Of a DNA stretch of 64,000 nt, positions 1 to 11,865 are shown in pieces. Origin of the DNA: Spongilla lacustris. Taxonomy: Eukaryota > Porifera > Demospongiae > Spongillida > Spongillidae. The stretch spans positions 3,801,771-3,865,770 of the forward strand of contig OX442418.1 in assembly GCA_949361645.1 (NCBI GenBank), in the 5' to 3' direction. The translations under genes were made by a program, and so were the position numbers. The notes below the pieces were generated by a model. The model ran no database searches. It was given only the letters and a program-made list of their open reading frames with translations, and was not told where the DNA came from. The first letter of the stretch is position 1; every line of letters begins with the position of its first letter.

Positions 1-3000
1 TATAAAAGCACACCACACTCACAGGACTGTTTCTCTCGGCTACATGCCTTAACCCCTGACACTCTTATAAAAGCACACCACACTCACAGGACTGTTTCTC
101 TCGGCTACATGCCTTAACCCCTGACACTCTTATATAAGCACACCACACTCACAGGACTGTTTCTCTCGGCTACATGCCTTAACCCCTGACACTCTTATAA
201 AGCACACCACACTCACAGGACTGTTTCTCTCGGCTACATGCCCTAACCCATGACACTCTTATAAAAGCACACCACACTAACCAGGACTGTTTCTCTCGGC
301 TACATGCCTTAACCCCTGACACTCTTATAAAAGCACACCACACTCGCCAGGAATGTTTCTCTCGGCTACATGCCTTAACCCCTGACACTCTTATAAAAGC
401 ACACCACACTCACAGGACAGTTTCTCTCGGCTACATGCCTTAACCCCTGACACTCTTATAAAAGCACACCACACTCACAGGACTGTTTCTCTCGGCTACA
501 TGCCTTAACCCCTGACACTCTTATAAAAGCACACCACACTCACAGGACTGTTTCTCTCGGCTACATGCCTTAACCCCTGACACTCTTATAAAAGCACACC
601 ACACTCACAGGACTGTTTCTCTCGGCTACATGCCTTAACCCCTGACACTCTTATATAAGCACACCACAATCACAGGACTGTTTCTCTCGGCTACATGCCT
701 TAACCCCTGACACTCTTATAAAGCACACCACACTCACAGGACTGTTTCTCTCGGCTACATGCCCTAACCCATGACACTCTTATAAAAGCACACCACACTA
801 ACCAGGACTGTTTCTCTCGGCTACATGCCTTAACCCCTGACACTCTTATAAAAGCACACCACACTCGCCAGGAATGTTTCTCTCGGCTACATGCCTTAAC
901 CCCTGACACTCTTATAAAAGCACACCACACTCACAGGACTGTTTCTCTCGGCTACATGCCTTAACCCCTGACACTCTTATAAAAGCACACCACACTCACT
1001 GTACTGTTTCTCTCGGCTACATGCCTTAACCCCTGACACTCTTATAAAAGCACACCACACTCACAGGACTGTTTCTCTCGGCTACATGCCTTAACCCCTG
1101 ACACTCTTATAAAAGCACACCACACTAACCAGGACTGTTTCTCTCGGCTACATGCCTTAACCCCTGACACTCTTATAAAAGCACACCACACTCACAGGAC
1201 TGTTTCTCTCGGCTACATGCCTTAACCCCTGACACTCTTATAAAAGCACACCACACTAACCAGGACTGTTTCTCTCGGCTACATGCCTTAACCCCTGACA
1301 CTCTTATAAAAGCACACCACACTCACAGGACTGTTTCTCTCGGCTACATGCCTTAACCCCTGACACTCTTATAAAAGCACACCACACTCACAGGACAGTT
1401 TCTCTCGGCTACATGCCTTAACCCCTGACACTCTTATAAAAGCACACCACACTCACAGGACTGTTTCTCTCGGCTACATGCCTTAACCCCTGACACTCTT
1501 ATAAAAGCACACCACACTCACAGGACTGTTTCTCTCGGCTACATGCCTTAACCCCTGACACTCTTATATAAGCACACCACACTCACAGGACTGTTTCTCT
1601 CGGCTACATGCCTTAACCCCTGACACTCTTATAAAGCACACCACACTCACAGGACTGTTTCTCTCGGCTACATGCCCTAACCCATGACACTCTTATAAAA
1701 GCACACCACACTAACCAGGACTGTTTCTCTCGGCTACATGCCTTAACCCCTGACACTCTTATAAAAGCACACCACACTCGCCAGGAATGTTTCTCTCGGC
1801 TACATGCCTTAACCCCTGACACTCTTATAAAAGCACACCACACTCACAGGACAGTTTCTCTCGGCTACATGCCTTAACCCCTGACACTCTTATAAAAGCA
1901 CACCACACTCACAGGACTGTTTCTCTCGGCTACATGCCTTAACCCCTGACACTCTTATAAAAGCACACCACACTCACAGGACTGTTTCTCTCGGCTACAT
2001 GCCTTAACCCCTGACACTCTTATAAAAGCACACCACACTCACAGGACTGTTTCTCTCGGCTACATGCATTAACCCCTGACACTCTTATAAAAGCACACCA
2101 CACTCACAGGACTGTTTCTCTCGGCTACATGCCTTAACCCCTGACACTCTTATAAAAGCACACCACACTCACAGGACTGTTTCTCTCGGCTACATGCCTT
2201 AACCCCTGACACTCTTATATAAGCACACCACACTCACAGGACTGTTTCTCTTGGCTACATGCCTTAACCCCTGACACTCTTATAAAGCACACCACACTCA
2301 CAGGACTGTTTCTCTCGGCTACATGCCCTAACCCATGACACTCTTATAAAAGCACACCACACTAACCAGGACTGTTTCTCTCGGCTACATGCCTTAACCC
2401 CTGACACTCTTATAAAAGCACACCACACTCGCCAGGAATGTTTCTCTCGGCTACATGCCTTAACCCCTGACACTCTTATAAAAGCACACCACACTCACAG
2501 GACAGTTTCTCTCGGCTACATGCCTTAACCCCTGACACTCTTATAAAAGCACACCACACTCACAGGACTGTTTCTCTCGGCTACATGCCTTAACCCCTGA
2601 CACTCTTATAAAAGCACACCACACTCACAGGACTGTTTCTCTCGGCTACATGCCTTAACCCCTGACACTCTTATAAAAGCACACCACACTCACAGGACTG
2701 TTTCTCTCGGCTACATGCCTTAACCCCTGACACTCTTATAAAAGCACACCACACTCACAGGACTGTTTCTCTCGGCTACATGCCTTAACCCCTGACACTC
2801 TTATAAAAGCACACCACACTCACAGGACTGTTTCTCTCGGCTACATGCATTAACCCCTGACACTCTTATAAAAGCACACCACACTCACAGGACTGTTTCT
2901 CTCGGCTACATGCCTTAACCCCTGACACTCTTATAAAAGCACACCACACTCACAGGACTGTTTCTCTCGGCTACATGCCTTAACCCCTGACACTCTTATA

Positions 3001-4215
3001 TAAGCACACCACACTCACAGGACTGTTTCTCTCGGCTACATGCCTTAACCCCTGACACTCTTATAAAGCACACCACACTCACAGGACTGTTTCTCTCGGC
3101 TACATGCCCTAACCCATGACACTCTTATAAAAGCACACCACACTAACCAGGACTGTTTCTCTCGGCTACATGCCTTAACCCCTGACACTCTTATAAAAGC
3201 ACACCACACTCGCCAGGAATGTTTCTCTCGGCTACATGCCTTAACCCCTGACACTCTTATAAAAGCACACCACACTCACAGGACAGTTTCTCTCGGCTAC
3301 ATGCCTTAACCCCTGACACTCTTATAAAAGCACACCACACTCACAGGACTGTTTCTCTCGGCTACATGCCTTAACCCCTGACACTCTTATAAAAGCACAC
3401 CACACTCACAGGACTGTTTCTCTCGGCTACATGCCTTAACCCCTGACACTCTTATAAAAGCACACCACACTCACAGGACTGTTTCTCTCGGCTACATGCC
3501 TTAACCCCTGACACTCGTATAAAAGCACACCACACTCACAGGACTGTTTCTCTCGGCTACATGCCCTAACCCCTGACACTCTTATAAAAGCACACCACAC
3601 TAACCAGGACTGTTTCTCTCGGCTACATGCCTTAACCCCTGACACTCTTATAAAAGCACACCACACTCACAGGACTGTTTCTCTCGGCTACATGCCTTAA
3701 CCCCTGACACTCTTATAAAAGCACACCACACTCACAGGACTGTTTCTCTCGGCTACATGCCTTAACCCTGTTATAAAAGCACACCACACTCACAGGACTG
3801 TTTCTCTCGGCTACATGCCATAACCCCTGACACTGTTAAAAAAGCATACCACTCACACGACTGTTTCTCTCGGCTACATGCCTTAACCCCTGACACTCTT
3901 ATAAAAGCACACCACACTCGCCAGGACTGTTTCTCTCGGCTACATGCCTTAACCCCTGACACTCTTATAAAAGCACACCACACTCACAGGACTGTTTCTC
4001 TCGGCTACATGCCTTAACCCCTGACACTCTTATAAAAGCACACCACACTCACAGGACTGTTTCTCTCGGCTACATGCCTTAACCCTGTTATAAAAGCACA
4101 CCACACTCACAGGACTGTTTCTCTCGGCTACATGCCATAACCCCTGACACTGTTAAAAAAGCATACCACTCACACGACTGTTTCTCTCGGCTACATGCCT
4201 TAACCCCTGACACAC
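1..4215. repeat. 65-bp satellite array with higher-order repeats
   Basis: About 64 head-to-tail copies of a 65-bp monomer that starts TATAAAAGCACACC and ends CCCCTGACACTCT. Length variants of 64 bp (one A missing in the TATAAAAG part) and 66 bp (CTAACCAGG instead of CTCACAGG) mark particular monomers. A four-monomer marker block recurs, identical or nearly so, beginning near 179, 700, 1613, 2264 and 3045, with offsets of 521, 913, 651 and 781 bp (8, 14, 10 and 12 monomers). A second block with a shortened monomer (CTTAACCCTGTTATAAAAG) recurs at 3761 and 4078. Short minus-strand reading frames through the array are by-products of the repeat. Confidence 0.97.
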
Positions 4216-4840
4216 TCACTGGGCTGTGGCTATGTCGTTTAACCCCTGACACTCTTAACGAAACCACTGGGCTGCTTCTTAACCTTTGACACTCTTAACA
4301 CACTCACTGGGCTGTTTCTCTCGGCTATGTTGTTTAACCCCTGACACTTTTAACACACTCACTGGGCTGTTTCTCTCGGCTATGTCGTTTAACCCCTGAC
4401 ACTTTTAACACACTCACTGGGCTGTTTCTCTCGGCTATGTCGTTTAACCCCTGACACTCTTAACACACTCACTGGGCTGTTTCTCTCGGCTATGTACTTT
4501 AACCCTTGACACTCTTAACACACTCACTGGGCTGTTTCTCTCGGCTGTGTCGCTTAACCCCTGACACTATTAACACACACACTGGGCTGCTTCTCTCGGC
4601 TATGTACTTTAACCCTTGACACTCTTAACACACCCACAAGGCTGTTTCTTTCGGCTATGTGCCTTAACCCCTGACACTCTTACAAAGACCACACCCACAG
4701 GACTTTTTTTGCCGCTAGGTTGATTAACCCTTCGAACTCTTACAAAGACCACACCCACAGGGCTATTTTGCCGTTAAGTTGATTAACCCTTCACACTCTT
4801 AATACAAAGAACACACGCACAGGCCCCTTTTCATGGTTGA
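4216..4840. repeat. Diverged 56-bp edge of the satellite
   Basis: Monomers related to the 65-bp unit but shorter and degenerate, for example TTAACACACTCACTGGGCTG followed by TTTCTCTCGGCTATG and TTTAACCCCTGACAC, with a period near 56 bp. The TATAAAAG part is missing, and similarity falls steadily towards 4840, as expected at the old edge of a satellite. Confidence 0.85.
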
Positions 4841-4866
4841 GTTGCTTAAAACTTTCTTGCATAAGC

Positions 4867-4954
4867 TAGTTGGGCTTGCGCGACCTTCGCATTTTGGCGG
4901 AACGTGGTACCTGGAACGTTTCCGCTAAACGCGAAGGTCGGGCTATGCCTACTA
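4867..4954. mobile_element. Short foldback element (MITE-like), copy 1
   Basis: An 88-bp palindromic unit. It begins TAGTTGGGCTTGCGCGACCT and ends with the imperfect reverse complement (GAAGGTCGGGCTATGCCTACTA), with a perfect CGACCTTCGC/GCGAAGGTCG stem. The loop contains TTTTGGCGGAACG. A related unit with the same loop motif lies at 43906-43968, which supports a dispersed family rather than a chance hairpin. Confidence 0.65.
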
Positions 4955-5449
4955 GTAACTAGAACACCTACAAGACCATTTTTAAACTCCGCACTTGCGC
5001 AATGTAAGCCACACCAACACGACGAATTGCTTTTAGAGCATCCTTGCAAGCTAAGCAACACACATTCACTTCACAACTTACGGAAGGTTCTAAATGTTTA
5101 GTAGCACTAGGGATCATAATTTTGAACCTGCGTCGCGTGAGCTATATGAGTCTGGGAACGATTCAATTAATTTTGCGCATGCGTTTGTTGTATTTAGGTT
5201 TATTGGCTACAAAACGAGAGTTTTAGCACCCAAAAATACAGGACTAGTCTTTTATAAGCTACCTACTATGCGGCGTTCATAAAATAACTTGTTGTTGTAA
5301 ATAAAGTTAATTAATTTTAATTAATAATTAGCCATTTTGAAAGTATGATAAATCATAAAAAAATCAGGAAAATATATTGGTGAACCCAGAATTTTAATAT
5401 CATCATCCTATAGTAACTTATTATTCATGTCCTCAATTGCTGGCCATGC
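4955..5449. other. Non-coding spacer
   Basis: AT-rich sequence between the satellite and the duplicated gene block. Short open frames occur on both strands but none has recognisable similarity, codon structure or splice sites. An AT-only stretch lies near 5290-5340. Confidence 0.5.
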
Positions 5450-6085
5450 TCTGACAGCTGCGGTGTGGTGAGTTGGCATCGGCTGTCCACTGGGCCCCGC
5501 TCCACTTCCGCGAGCAGCTGTGAGATTAGCTGTTGGTCTTGAGTGCTGTTTGAGCAGTAGTGAGAGCCCAGTGCTCTGACGTTGACTGATACGACAGTGG
5601 TTTTCAGAGGCAGGCAGCTCGCTGGTTTTGGACGTATGGGGAATCAAATAATTAGCGCTAGATCGTAAACATGTGCGTGTATCATTGTCGTCTTACGGAT
5701 TAAAGGAGTTGCTCCGCATGCAGCTGCAACGAGTAACGACAGCGGGAGCGTAACTTGCCACATCATCTCCAGATGCGCTCGCGATGCTCTTGTACAGATA
5801 TCGGCACCTCCTATAGCGCTTATATGTGCAGTTTACAAACGCCTCCGCATCAAATTACCGTATACTTTGTTGTACCGCCCCCAGCATTCAACGGAACAAA
5901 GCAGGTATAGATTTGAAAAGCGCAGCCCATTGCCCGCAATGATGTTCAAGCGAATTAGTCAAAATGCGGACATTCGGGATGTGACTGAATGGCTATCGCT
6001 CTGTGTAGCGTGTTATAACCACACAAAGTCTATTAGCCCTTTTTCAACACACCGCGCCGGCATCTATAAGCTGAATTTTATTACT
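5450..6085 (-). repeat. Inverted copy of the CCHCR1 upstream region
   Basis: This stretch is the reverse complement, with small differences, of about 57500-58141, the sequence between the first CCHCR1 exon and the extracellular gene in the other copy. Landmarks such as TTGTACCGCCCCCAGCATTC (5869-5888) and CTCCGCATGCAGCTGCAACG (5711-5730) are found reversed near 57700 and 57860. Its left edge, at the CTCTGACAGCTG motif near 5450, corresponds to 58141. Immediately beyond that point the other copy continues with sequence found here at 8551, so this edge is an inversion breakpoint. Confidence 0.85.
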
Positions 6086-7293
6086 GACTCTGGATGTCAG
6101 ACTGAAGTGTCAGAGGACCTCTATGCACAGAGAGCTAACTTTGTGAGGTGTGGGAGTGTTTTTATGTCTTACAACTGCTGATGTGTTCCAACACCATTTT
6201 TGTTGTCATATCTGTCTCTCAAAGTAATTTTACTTCCTGCCTCAATCCTTTCCTCTTCCATGCACATGCAGCTTGTCCAAGGACCAGCTGGTTGATGAGG
6301 TGGCCACCCTCACCAAGGAGCGTGATCATCTGGCCAGGCAGCTGGAAGATGTGGTGTCTAACTTTGAGCACCAAATTAGGGAGCTTGAACAATCTAGTAG
6401 GTACCAATGCAATGTTGTTTTTTTTTTTTTTAATCTAATGCTTGCATATGTTCAAAACTCAAGAAGGCTTGTATATATATTTCTACATCGCTGGTTATTC
6501 CATTGCCTTGCTAGGTGCTGCTCGAGTAGCTGTGCTGGAGGAGAGGTTGGGCAGACTGAAGGGAGAGAAGGTGGTCCTGAGCGAGGAGCTAGCTTCATCA
6601 CATAAGGGGCAGCAGTCCCTAGAGAGCGAAAGAGCTGAACTGGTTGAGAAGTTGGCAAGAGTTGAGAAGGAGCTTTGTGACATCCAGACTACTCTCAGTG
6701 CAAGTAATATTGGATTGTGATTGTGAAGGCATCACTCATATATGTACATGTACATGCGTATCACTCATACACAAGCATAATGCACATATGTACATGCACG
6801 TACATGTACATGTATACACACCAATTACACCTTCACACAACTCATGTACACATTCCTGTATCATGTATGTACACATGTGTTGTGTGTGGTCTGCCTGCTC
6901 TACAGGAGTGGAAGCAGCCATGTTGAAGGAGCAGCATGAGACAGCTCACTTGGAGGAGCTCATCTCCATTGCTCGCAGGGAGCATGACAAGGCCGTGTTG
7001 CAGGCCCAGCAGGTCCTGCTGCAGGCAGAGAGGGAGAGGGAGAGGCTCACCCAGTGTGCAGAACTGGAGAAGGCAAGGCTCAGGGAGGAGCTGGACATAG
7101 CCACCAAGAAGCTGCACTCCATTGAGGCTGAACGTAACCTCCTCATGGTGAGGGGTGGGGTCTTTTATGTCATGTACTTAAACAAAGAGCATTATTTATC
7201 ACATGATCCTATCTGCATGCTACATGTACATATACACATGTAGTACATGTATATCTTTTGGGAATCGATTTTTAAAAATGGACCTTTGAACAG

Positions 7294-7409
7294 TAATTGT
7301 GCAATATTAAAATTGGACTGCGCACAATAACATGGCTGTTATGTCATGTACTAATTGTGCAATATTGAAATTGGACTGCTCACAATAACATGGCTGTTAC
7401 GTCGTGTAC
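7294..7409. repeat. 58-bp tandem duplication in CCHCR1 intron
   Basis: Two copies beginning TAATTGTGCAATATT (7294 and 7352) and ending in GTGTAC/ATGTAC, about 90% identical. The matching intron in the other CCHCR1 copy (near 48110-48180) has only one, so this arose after the duplication. Confidence 0.85.
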
Positions 7410-7749
7410 ATGTACATGTACAGTAGATGCTACATGTATACATTGTTACACTGTTTGTTTTGTTTATCCTGGGAAGTTGCAAGAATGTGCACGCTTTTCC
7501 AGGTACATGTAATTGTGCTATATTACATTAGGGCCTGGGTGAGGCAAGGTTGGAGTTACAATGCACATGTATGTACCCTTGTTACTCCTGTGGTGGTAAT
7601 AACATGCACACACACACACACCCTTCTCTCTGCCTGCCACACAGACCACACTGAGACAGGAAGGTCTCCTGAAGAGGTCCAACATGCCTCCACCCCTGAG
7701 GCAGTGGCTGTCTCCCAAGCTTGTGGGAGCTGAGGGGGATGGGGAGGAG

Positions 7750-7855
7750 GAGGAGGCCTTTGGAGCACTGCCACTGGATGTGAGTGCCTCTGGAGGGAGT
7801 GGGAGGAGGCCTTTGGGGCACTGCCACTGGATGTGAGTGCCTCTGGAGGGAGTGG
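7750..7855. repeat. 53-bp tandem duplication in last CCHCR1 exon
   Basis: Units at 7750-7802 and 7803-7855 differ by one base (TTTGGAGCACT/TTTGGGGCACT). The other copy (about 47700-47760) has a single unit. Because 53 is not a multiple of three, it throws the last exon out of frame. Confidence 0.9.
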
Positions 7856-7997
7856 GAGGAGCCATCATGCAGACAATGGGGGCCTGCTCATGGCACAGAT
7901 GAACCATGATGGAGTGGCCACTGGGGAAGATGTGAGGCAGGCATTGAGGGACCTCCATCTCCTGTCTACCTCTCTTCTGGACATGGACCCAAGTTAG

Positions 7998-9137
7998 CAT
8001 TAGCTCACTGGGCACTTGTGTACTGTACACATTGCCTATCTGTCTATATGAGATTGTCTTCAATTTATACAATGTAGGTGTAGACTTTTATTTAGCATGG
8101 GGGGGGAGGGGGAGGGGTTTGCGGCTCGAATGAGGGGGTACTCGTTGCATTTACCAAATACAAAATAATTTTGTTGGTGTGAATTAACCAATGTTAAAAT
8201 TTAATTCAATATTGCAATGTACGGTTTTAGACCGAAGAGTGTTTTAAAATCAACATGCAATGCATTGTTACACGATGAATCAGCTGGCAATAGAAGAAGT
8301 GGGCATATGAAGAGACCCAGAGGGTGAGAGTAAATTAGCATGGCTACTTTGCACCCTTTGTATTCACATGTATTTTCAATCCAGCCTGAGCAATACCCTG
8401 ACGTACGACTGGCTCAGGTGACTTTTTATGGGCGAAGCCAAGTAGTAATAAACTGCAAATGGCAAATGGCTGACAGGAGTATTATAAATGAGGTACTGTA
8501 AGCAGTAAAAATTGGCTTTATTGCTTTTAAAATACTTGTGTGCATGGCCCGGTGCATTCCCGTCGGTATGTGCATGTACAGCAATTACGTCATCGGTTGA
8601 TCATATACATGATCTCACAGTTATAGGCGTTGCTAAATATATACATGCATAACTACTGTACACGTAGTCTCTATGGCATCTAAACGTGCATGCGCAAGTT
8701 TAAAATCGCATTTGATTACGTATTGATGATTTTTATTGGTTGATTCGGCCATCATACATATTACGTGCAATATATATGTACTTGGTATCTTACCAATCTG
8801 ATATATATGTATAAGTGTTGATATCAATTATTGGCCGGTGTGAGTTTCAGCGGTACCAGAAAGTCAAACACCTCTGCTGGTTGTAAATACAAAAGAATAC
8901 TACTAATAATTGCATTGATCGTACCTCCAGTTGGTATTTACTTCTACATGTATGTTAGTACATGTACATTTGTATCATTGCGGTACATTGCAGTACATTG
9001 GTTAATTGAAATGACATTTCTGTATTATACGTGCATCATTGATTCACTGCCAGATGACAGTAGGTCATTGTGGAACTGCAAACTGATTGTATATGCAATA
9101 AAATCATATAAAATATGTGTCCCTTTCTTGTCCCCAG
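7998..9137. other. Spacer and 5' flank of extracellular gene copy 1
   Basis: Similarity to the CCHCR1 3' flank stops near 8075. 8076-8550 is specific to this copy and starts with a G-rich run at 8100-8120. From 8551 (GTGCATTCCCGTCGG) the sequence matches 58142 onward in the same orientation, so 8551-9137 is the duplicated upstream/intron sequence of the following gene. I see no convincing coding exon in it. Confidence 0.6.
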
Positions 9138-11087
9138 GCCAAGGACAAGCTAATATGCGCACTCGCATGATCATCACGGCCACCATGACATGTGACAGCC
9201 CATGTGTGCGCCACAACAGCACCCTGCAGACCCTAAGTGTGCTGCAGGACAACCTGCTCTACCTCAGGACTGCAGCCCAGCAGAGAGTGTCCGTGAACCT
9301 CAACATAGGAGGGGTCAACATTCTCATGTGGTTTTTTGATGGCCGCCGATCCATTGTGAGCACCTGTGAGGGTGGCAGTACCACCTCTGTGATAAAGGGA
9401 CTGTCCCTGTGTGGTGAGTGAAAGAGTGCCTGATTGTTACCATGGAACATGAAATACTTTAAAGGAATAAGGGAAGGCAACCTTCTTTCCTTTTCTCAGT
9501 CCCTTCATTACTTCCCTTCCATACCACCCTTCCATTCCACCTTTCCGTTCTTTACACCTTCATTCCTTCCTTATATCCATTCGTAATGGGAAAAATATGT
9601 CCAAACTTGTGATTTGTGGTATTAATCAGGATGGGCTCTACCTACCATGAGTGTCTTCTATGTGGTATCTCCTCCCCAGACTGTCCAGCCCAGTGCGACA
9701 AATGTGGGGGTGGGCTCTACCTCCCACCAATGTCATCTCAGTGCCAGTCCTGCCCCCAGGGCACATGGAGGCAGATGGGTATGGACTACACCTCCTGCGT
9801 CCAGTGTCCTCCAAACACTGACACATTATCCTTTGGAGCCTCTGCACCTACAGATTGTGTGACTCCAGGTGTGTGAGAGTGTGTGCATGTGTATAAGTGT
9901 GTGCGCATGCCTGTGGTATGTGTGTATATGTGTGTGGAGGTGTGTGTCAATAGGCTGTGTCTGTACATGAACATTGTGTTTTGGGATGTGTGCATTTAAG
10001 TACATATATATATATATACATTTAGTGATGTGCATGACATGCATATATTGCAGCAAATCTGAATTTAATATTGGCATCCAGATTGGTATTATTTGGTTGT
10101 GAGTGTGAAATAAAAGTTTAATACTTCATGATTGTAAGTGATGTGCTGTCTGAAGATGTGTGTACATGTATTCTTCCCACCATATCTCTACCTCAGCCAT
10201 GTATTTTCCAATGTACCCCACCTCTCTACCTCAGCCTGTCCTCAAGGGATGGTCTACTTATCATGTGGTCCAGTCTGTCCAGCAACGTGCACTAACCCCA
10301 CCCCTCCAGAAGGCTGCCCAACTAACTGCATGACTGCATGGCTGCTTTTGCCCACCCAACACTGTGGAGTATTATGGAGAATGCATCACACTGTCCAACT
10401 GCACTAGCTTCACTCCTGCTCCCCCTAGACCCCCCACCATTGTGGACACCAATATCACCTCAAGTTGGGCCTGGTGCAGTACTCAGGGGAAAGAGGAAAT
10501 GTTGGGGGAGGGAGAGACTGAGTGATGGTGGCCAGGAGAGCAAAGAGGGAGGGAGAGTAATGAGCTGAGAGGAGGAAGGAGAAGGGAGTGATGGAAGGGA
10601 GGAGGGATGGAATAGGAGTGATGGAGGGGAGAAAGGAAGGTAGGGAGTGATAGAGAGATGAATGAATGAGGGGGAGTGATGGAGGGAGGAAATAGGGAGG
10701 GGAGTGATGAAGTGAAGGAAGGAGGGAGGTGGGGCAGAAGCGGGAAGGGACAAATTCTTATCCAAACATGTCATACAACCCATATTCAATCTTGGGTCCA
10801 ATGTGCTCTGTTCTCTGTATGCTTATTCCATCTCCTGTACACGTAGGTAACATACCTCTCACTATCAGTTATGACATCAGAATGTACGAGGTTTTGAACA
10901 TCACAATGAATTGCTCTCTGCTGGTAGATGTCAATCCTAATGGATCAATCCACTGGTGTACACAGCTCATCAACCCAAGAGAAGTGATCCATGAAGAGCT
11001 TGAGATTCCCATATCTGACACCTTCATACAGCTGGTGGTGCCCAGTACCTGATTGCTGGAGCAACAACTCCATCATCTCTGTCATCA
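9138..11087 (+). pseudogene. Extracellular GCC2-TIL-Ig protein gene, copy 1
   Basis: Four exons with good acceptors: 9138-9413, 9680-9868, about 10235-10410 and 10847-11087. Exon 1 encodes a segment with two CDS/CEG-type cysteine sites of unknown family. Exon 2 joins in phase and encodes a cysteine-rich segment (CPAQCDKCGGG, CPQGTWRQMG, CVQCPPNTDTLSFG) of GCC2/GCC3 (ephrin-receptor-like) type. Exon 3 starts a TIL-type module (CPQGMVYLSCGPVC, then CPTNCMT), and exon 4 looks like an Ig-like strand region (MNCSLLVDVNPNGSIHW). A 4-base insertion (GCAT) just after CPTNCMT breaks the TIL module, whereas the other copy keeps GCFCPPSTV there. In exon 4 a TGA follows VVPST. Exon 1 is open here but has a stop in the other copy. 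Predicted secreted or membrane-anchored; the N-terminus and signal peptide are not seen. Confidence 0.6.
10470..10740. repeat. GA-rich minisatellite-like tract
   Basis: Purine-rich degenerate repeat built on GGGAGTGATGGAGGGAGG in the intron before the Ig-like exon. A shorter version lies at the same intron position in the second gene copy (60000-60195). Confidence 0.8.
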
Positions 11088-11227
11088 GTAAGTGGGTGGG
11101 CAAATGGACCTTTCTGGATGCAGTTTATCCATACCAAACACTATCCATCAAAAGTATAAGACAGCTTTCTTTGTCCATGTGAACTATTGCATGCCAGTAT
11201 ATATAAAACTTTGTTCCAATTCTTTCA

Positions 11228-11655
11228 GCTGGTTGCATTGGTGAGGGCAGCCACCTCCCCAGTCCATTCAGCCTCCCGCCTGCGTGCATCACACTGCACC
11301 TTCACATCCTGCCCCCTCCCCTCTTCACTCCTCTCAAGCTCCGCACTCAGTTCCTCTTTCTCCTTCTCCAGAGTGCACAAGGCATTTTTGTGCTAAAGCA
11401 CGAGTTCCTCTATGTCTCTCTGTCACTTCTCCTCAACAAATGCTGGAGTTCCACTACTTGGGCGGCCATTTTCTGTCTGTCTTCTTCCAATTCACTACTA
11501 CAACTACTCCACTACTTCACAATCCCTTGCTCTGTAGTAAGTGACATATCCACATTCAACAGCTCATTTGCAACCAGTGCCGTGCTCATTCTATTGAGGA
11601 GGTAGACATGGTGAGCTTGTTGTGCTGGAGCTCAAATTGCTTCCTGCATGGAAGA
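11228..11655 (-). pseudogene. CCHCR1: CCHCR1 exon-2 remnant
   Basis: The plus strand is clearly similar to 52230-52664, the large second exon of CCHCR1, so the coding sense is minus. Shared landmarks include TCAAGCTCCGCACTCAGTTC and TACTTGGGCGGCCATTTTCT. The copy is degenerate: a 5-base insertion (CAATGCAACC versus CAACC) near 11235 and extra bases near 11495-11535. At the point where the fuller copy has lost 5 bases (about 52262) this remnant keeps the longer form, GAATGGACTGGGGAGGTGG. It lies after the extracellular gene, not with the other CCHCR1 exons of this copy, so the locus has been rearranged. Confidence 0.8.
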
Positions 11656-11865
11656 TACCTCCACCCCTTTAAGGTGCCGCCCGGTCTAGCTCGCCCCTTC
11701 ATACACTACTGTATTGGCTGAACTGTACTTAATAACAATTATATCAATGACAATCACACACCAAATGATCCACATCAAACATCAGTTAGGCATATCATCT
11801 AAACAACAGTCTACATGTGTTCTATTCATTCAAAATAATACATAATACAAAACATAAAAAATAAT

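Larger units (their letters stand above)
6086..7997 (+). pseudogene. CCHCR1: CCHCR1 copy 1, truncated (last exons only)
   Basis: Five exon equivalents of the coiled-coil alpha-helical rod protein 1 gene: about 6088-6147 (partial), 6272-6396, 6515-6703, 6906-7147 and 7645-7997. They are bounded by AG/GT sites such as CTAG/GTGC, CATG/GTGAGG and CACAG/ACCAC. The encoded segments are long heptad-like helices (LEDVVSNFEHQIRELEQ, EEELDI-type, ARREHDKAVLQAQQ), then QEGLLKR and a Ser-Leu-rich end finishing LLDMDPS. This matches the C-terminal half of CCHCR1. Exons 1-7 and most of exon 8 are absent: upstream-region sequence is fused into exon 8 at about 6086 with an ACT microhomology. The last exon holds a 53-bp tandem duplication that shifts the frame, so the old C-terminus is not reached. 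Exon 11 is intact here but frameshifted in the other copy. The identification rests on recalled family features. CCHCR1 is known from centrosomes and P-bodies. Confidence 0.75.

Noticed and set aside
179..3983. Repeated minus-strand frames beginning MWCAFIRVSGVKACSREK in the first satellite
   Set aside because: They follow the 65-bp unit exactly, recur wherever the marker block recurs, and have no flanking gene structure. Artefacts of satellite sequence.
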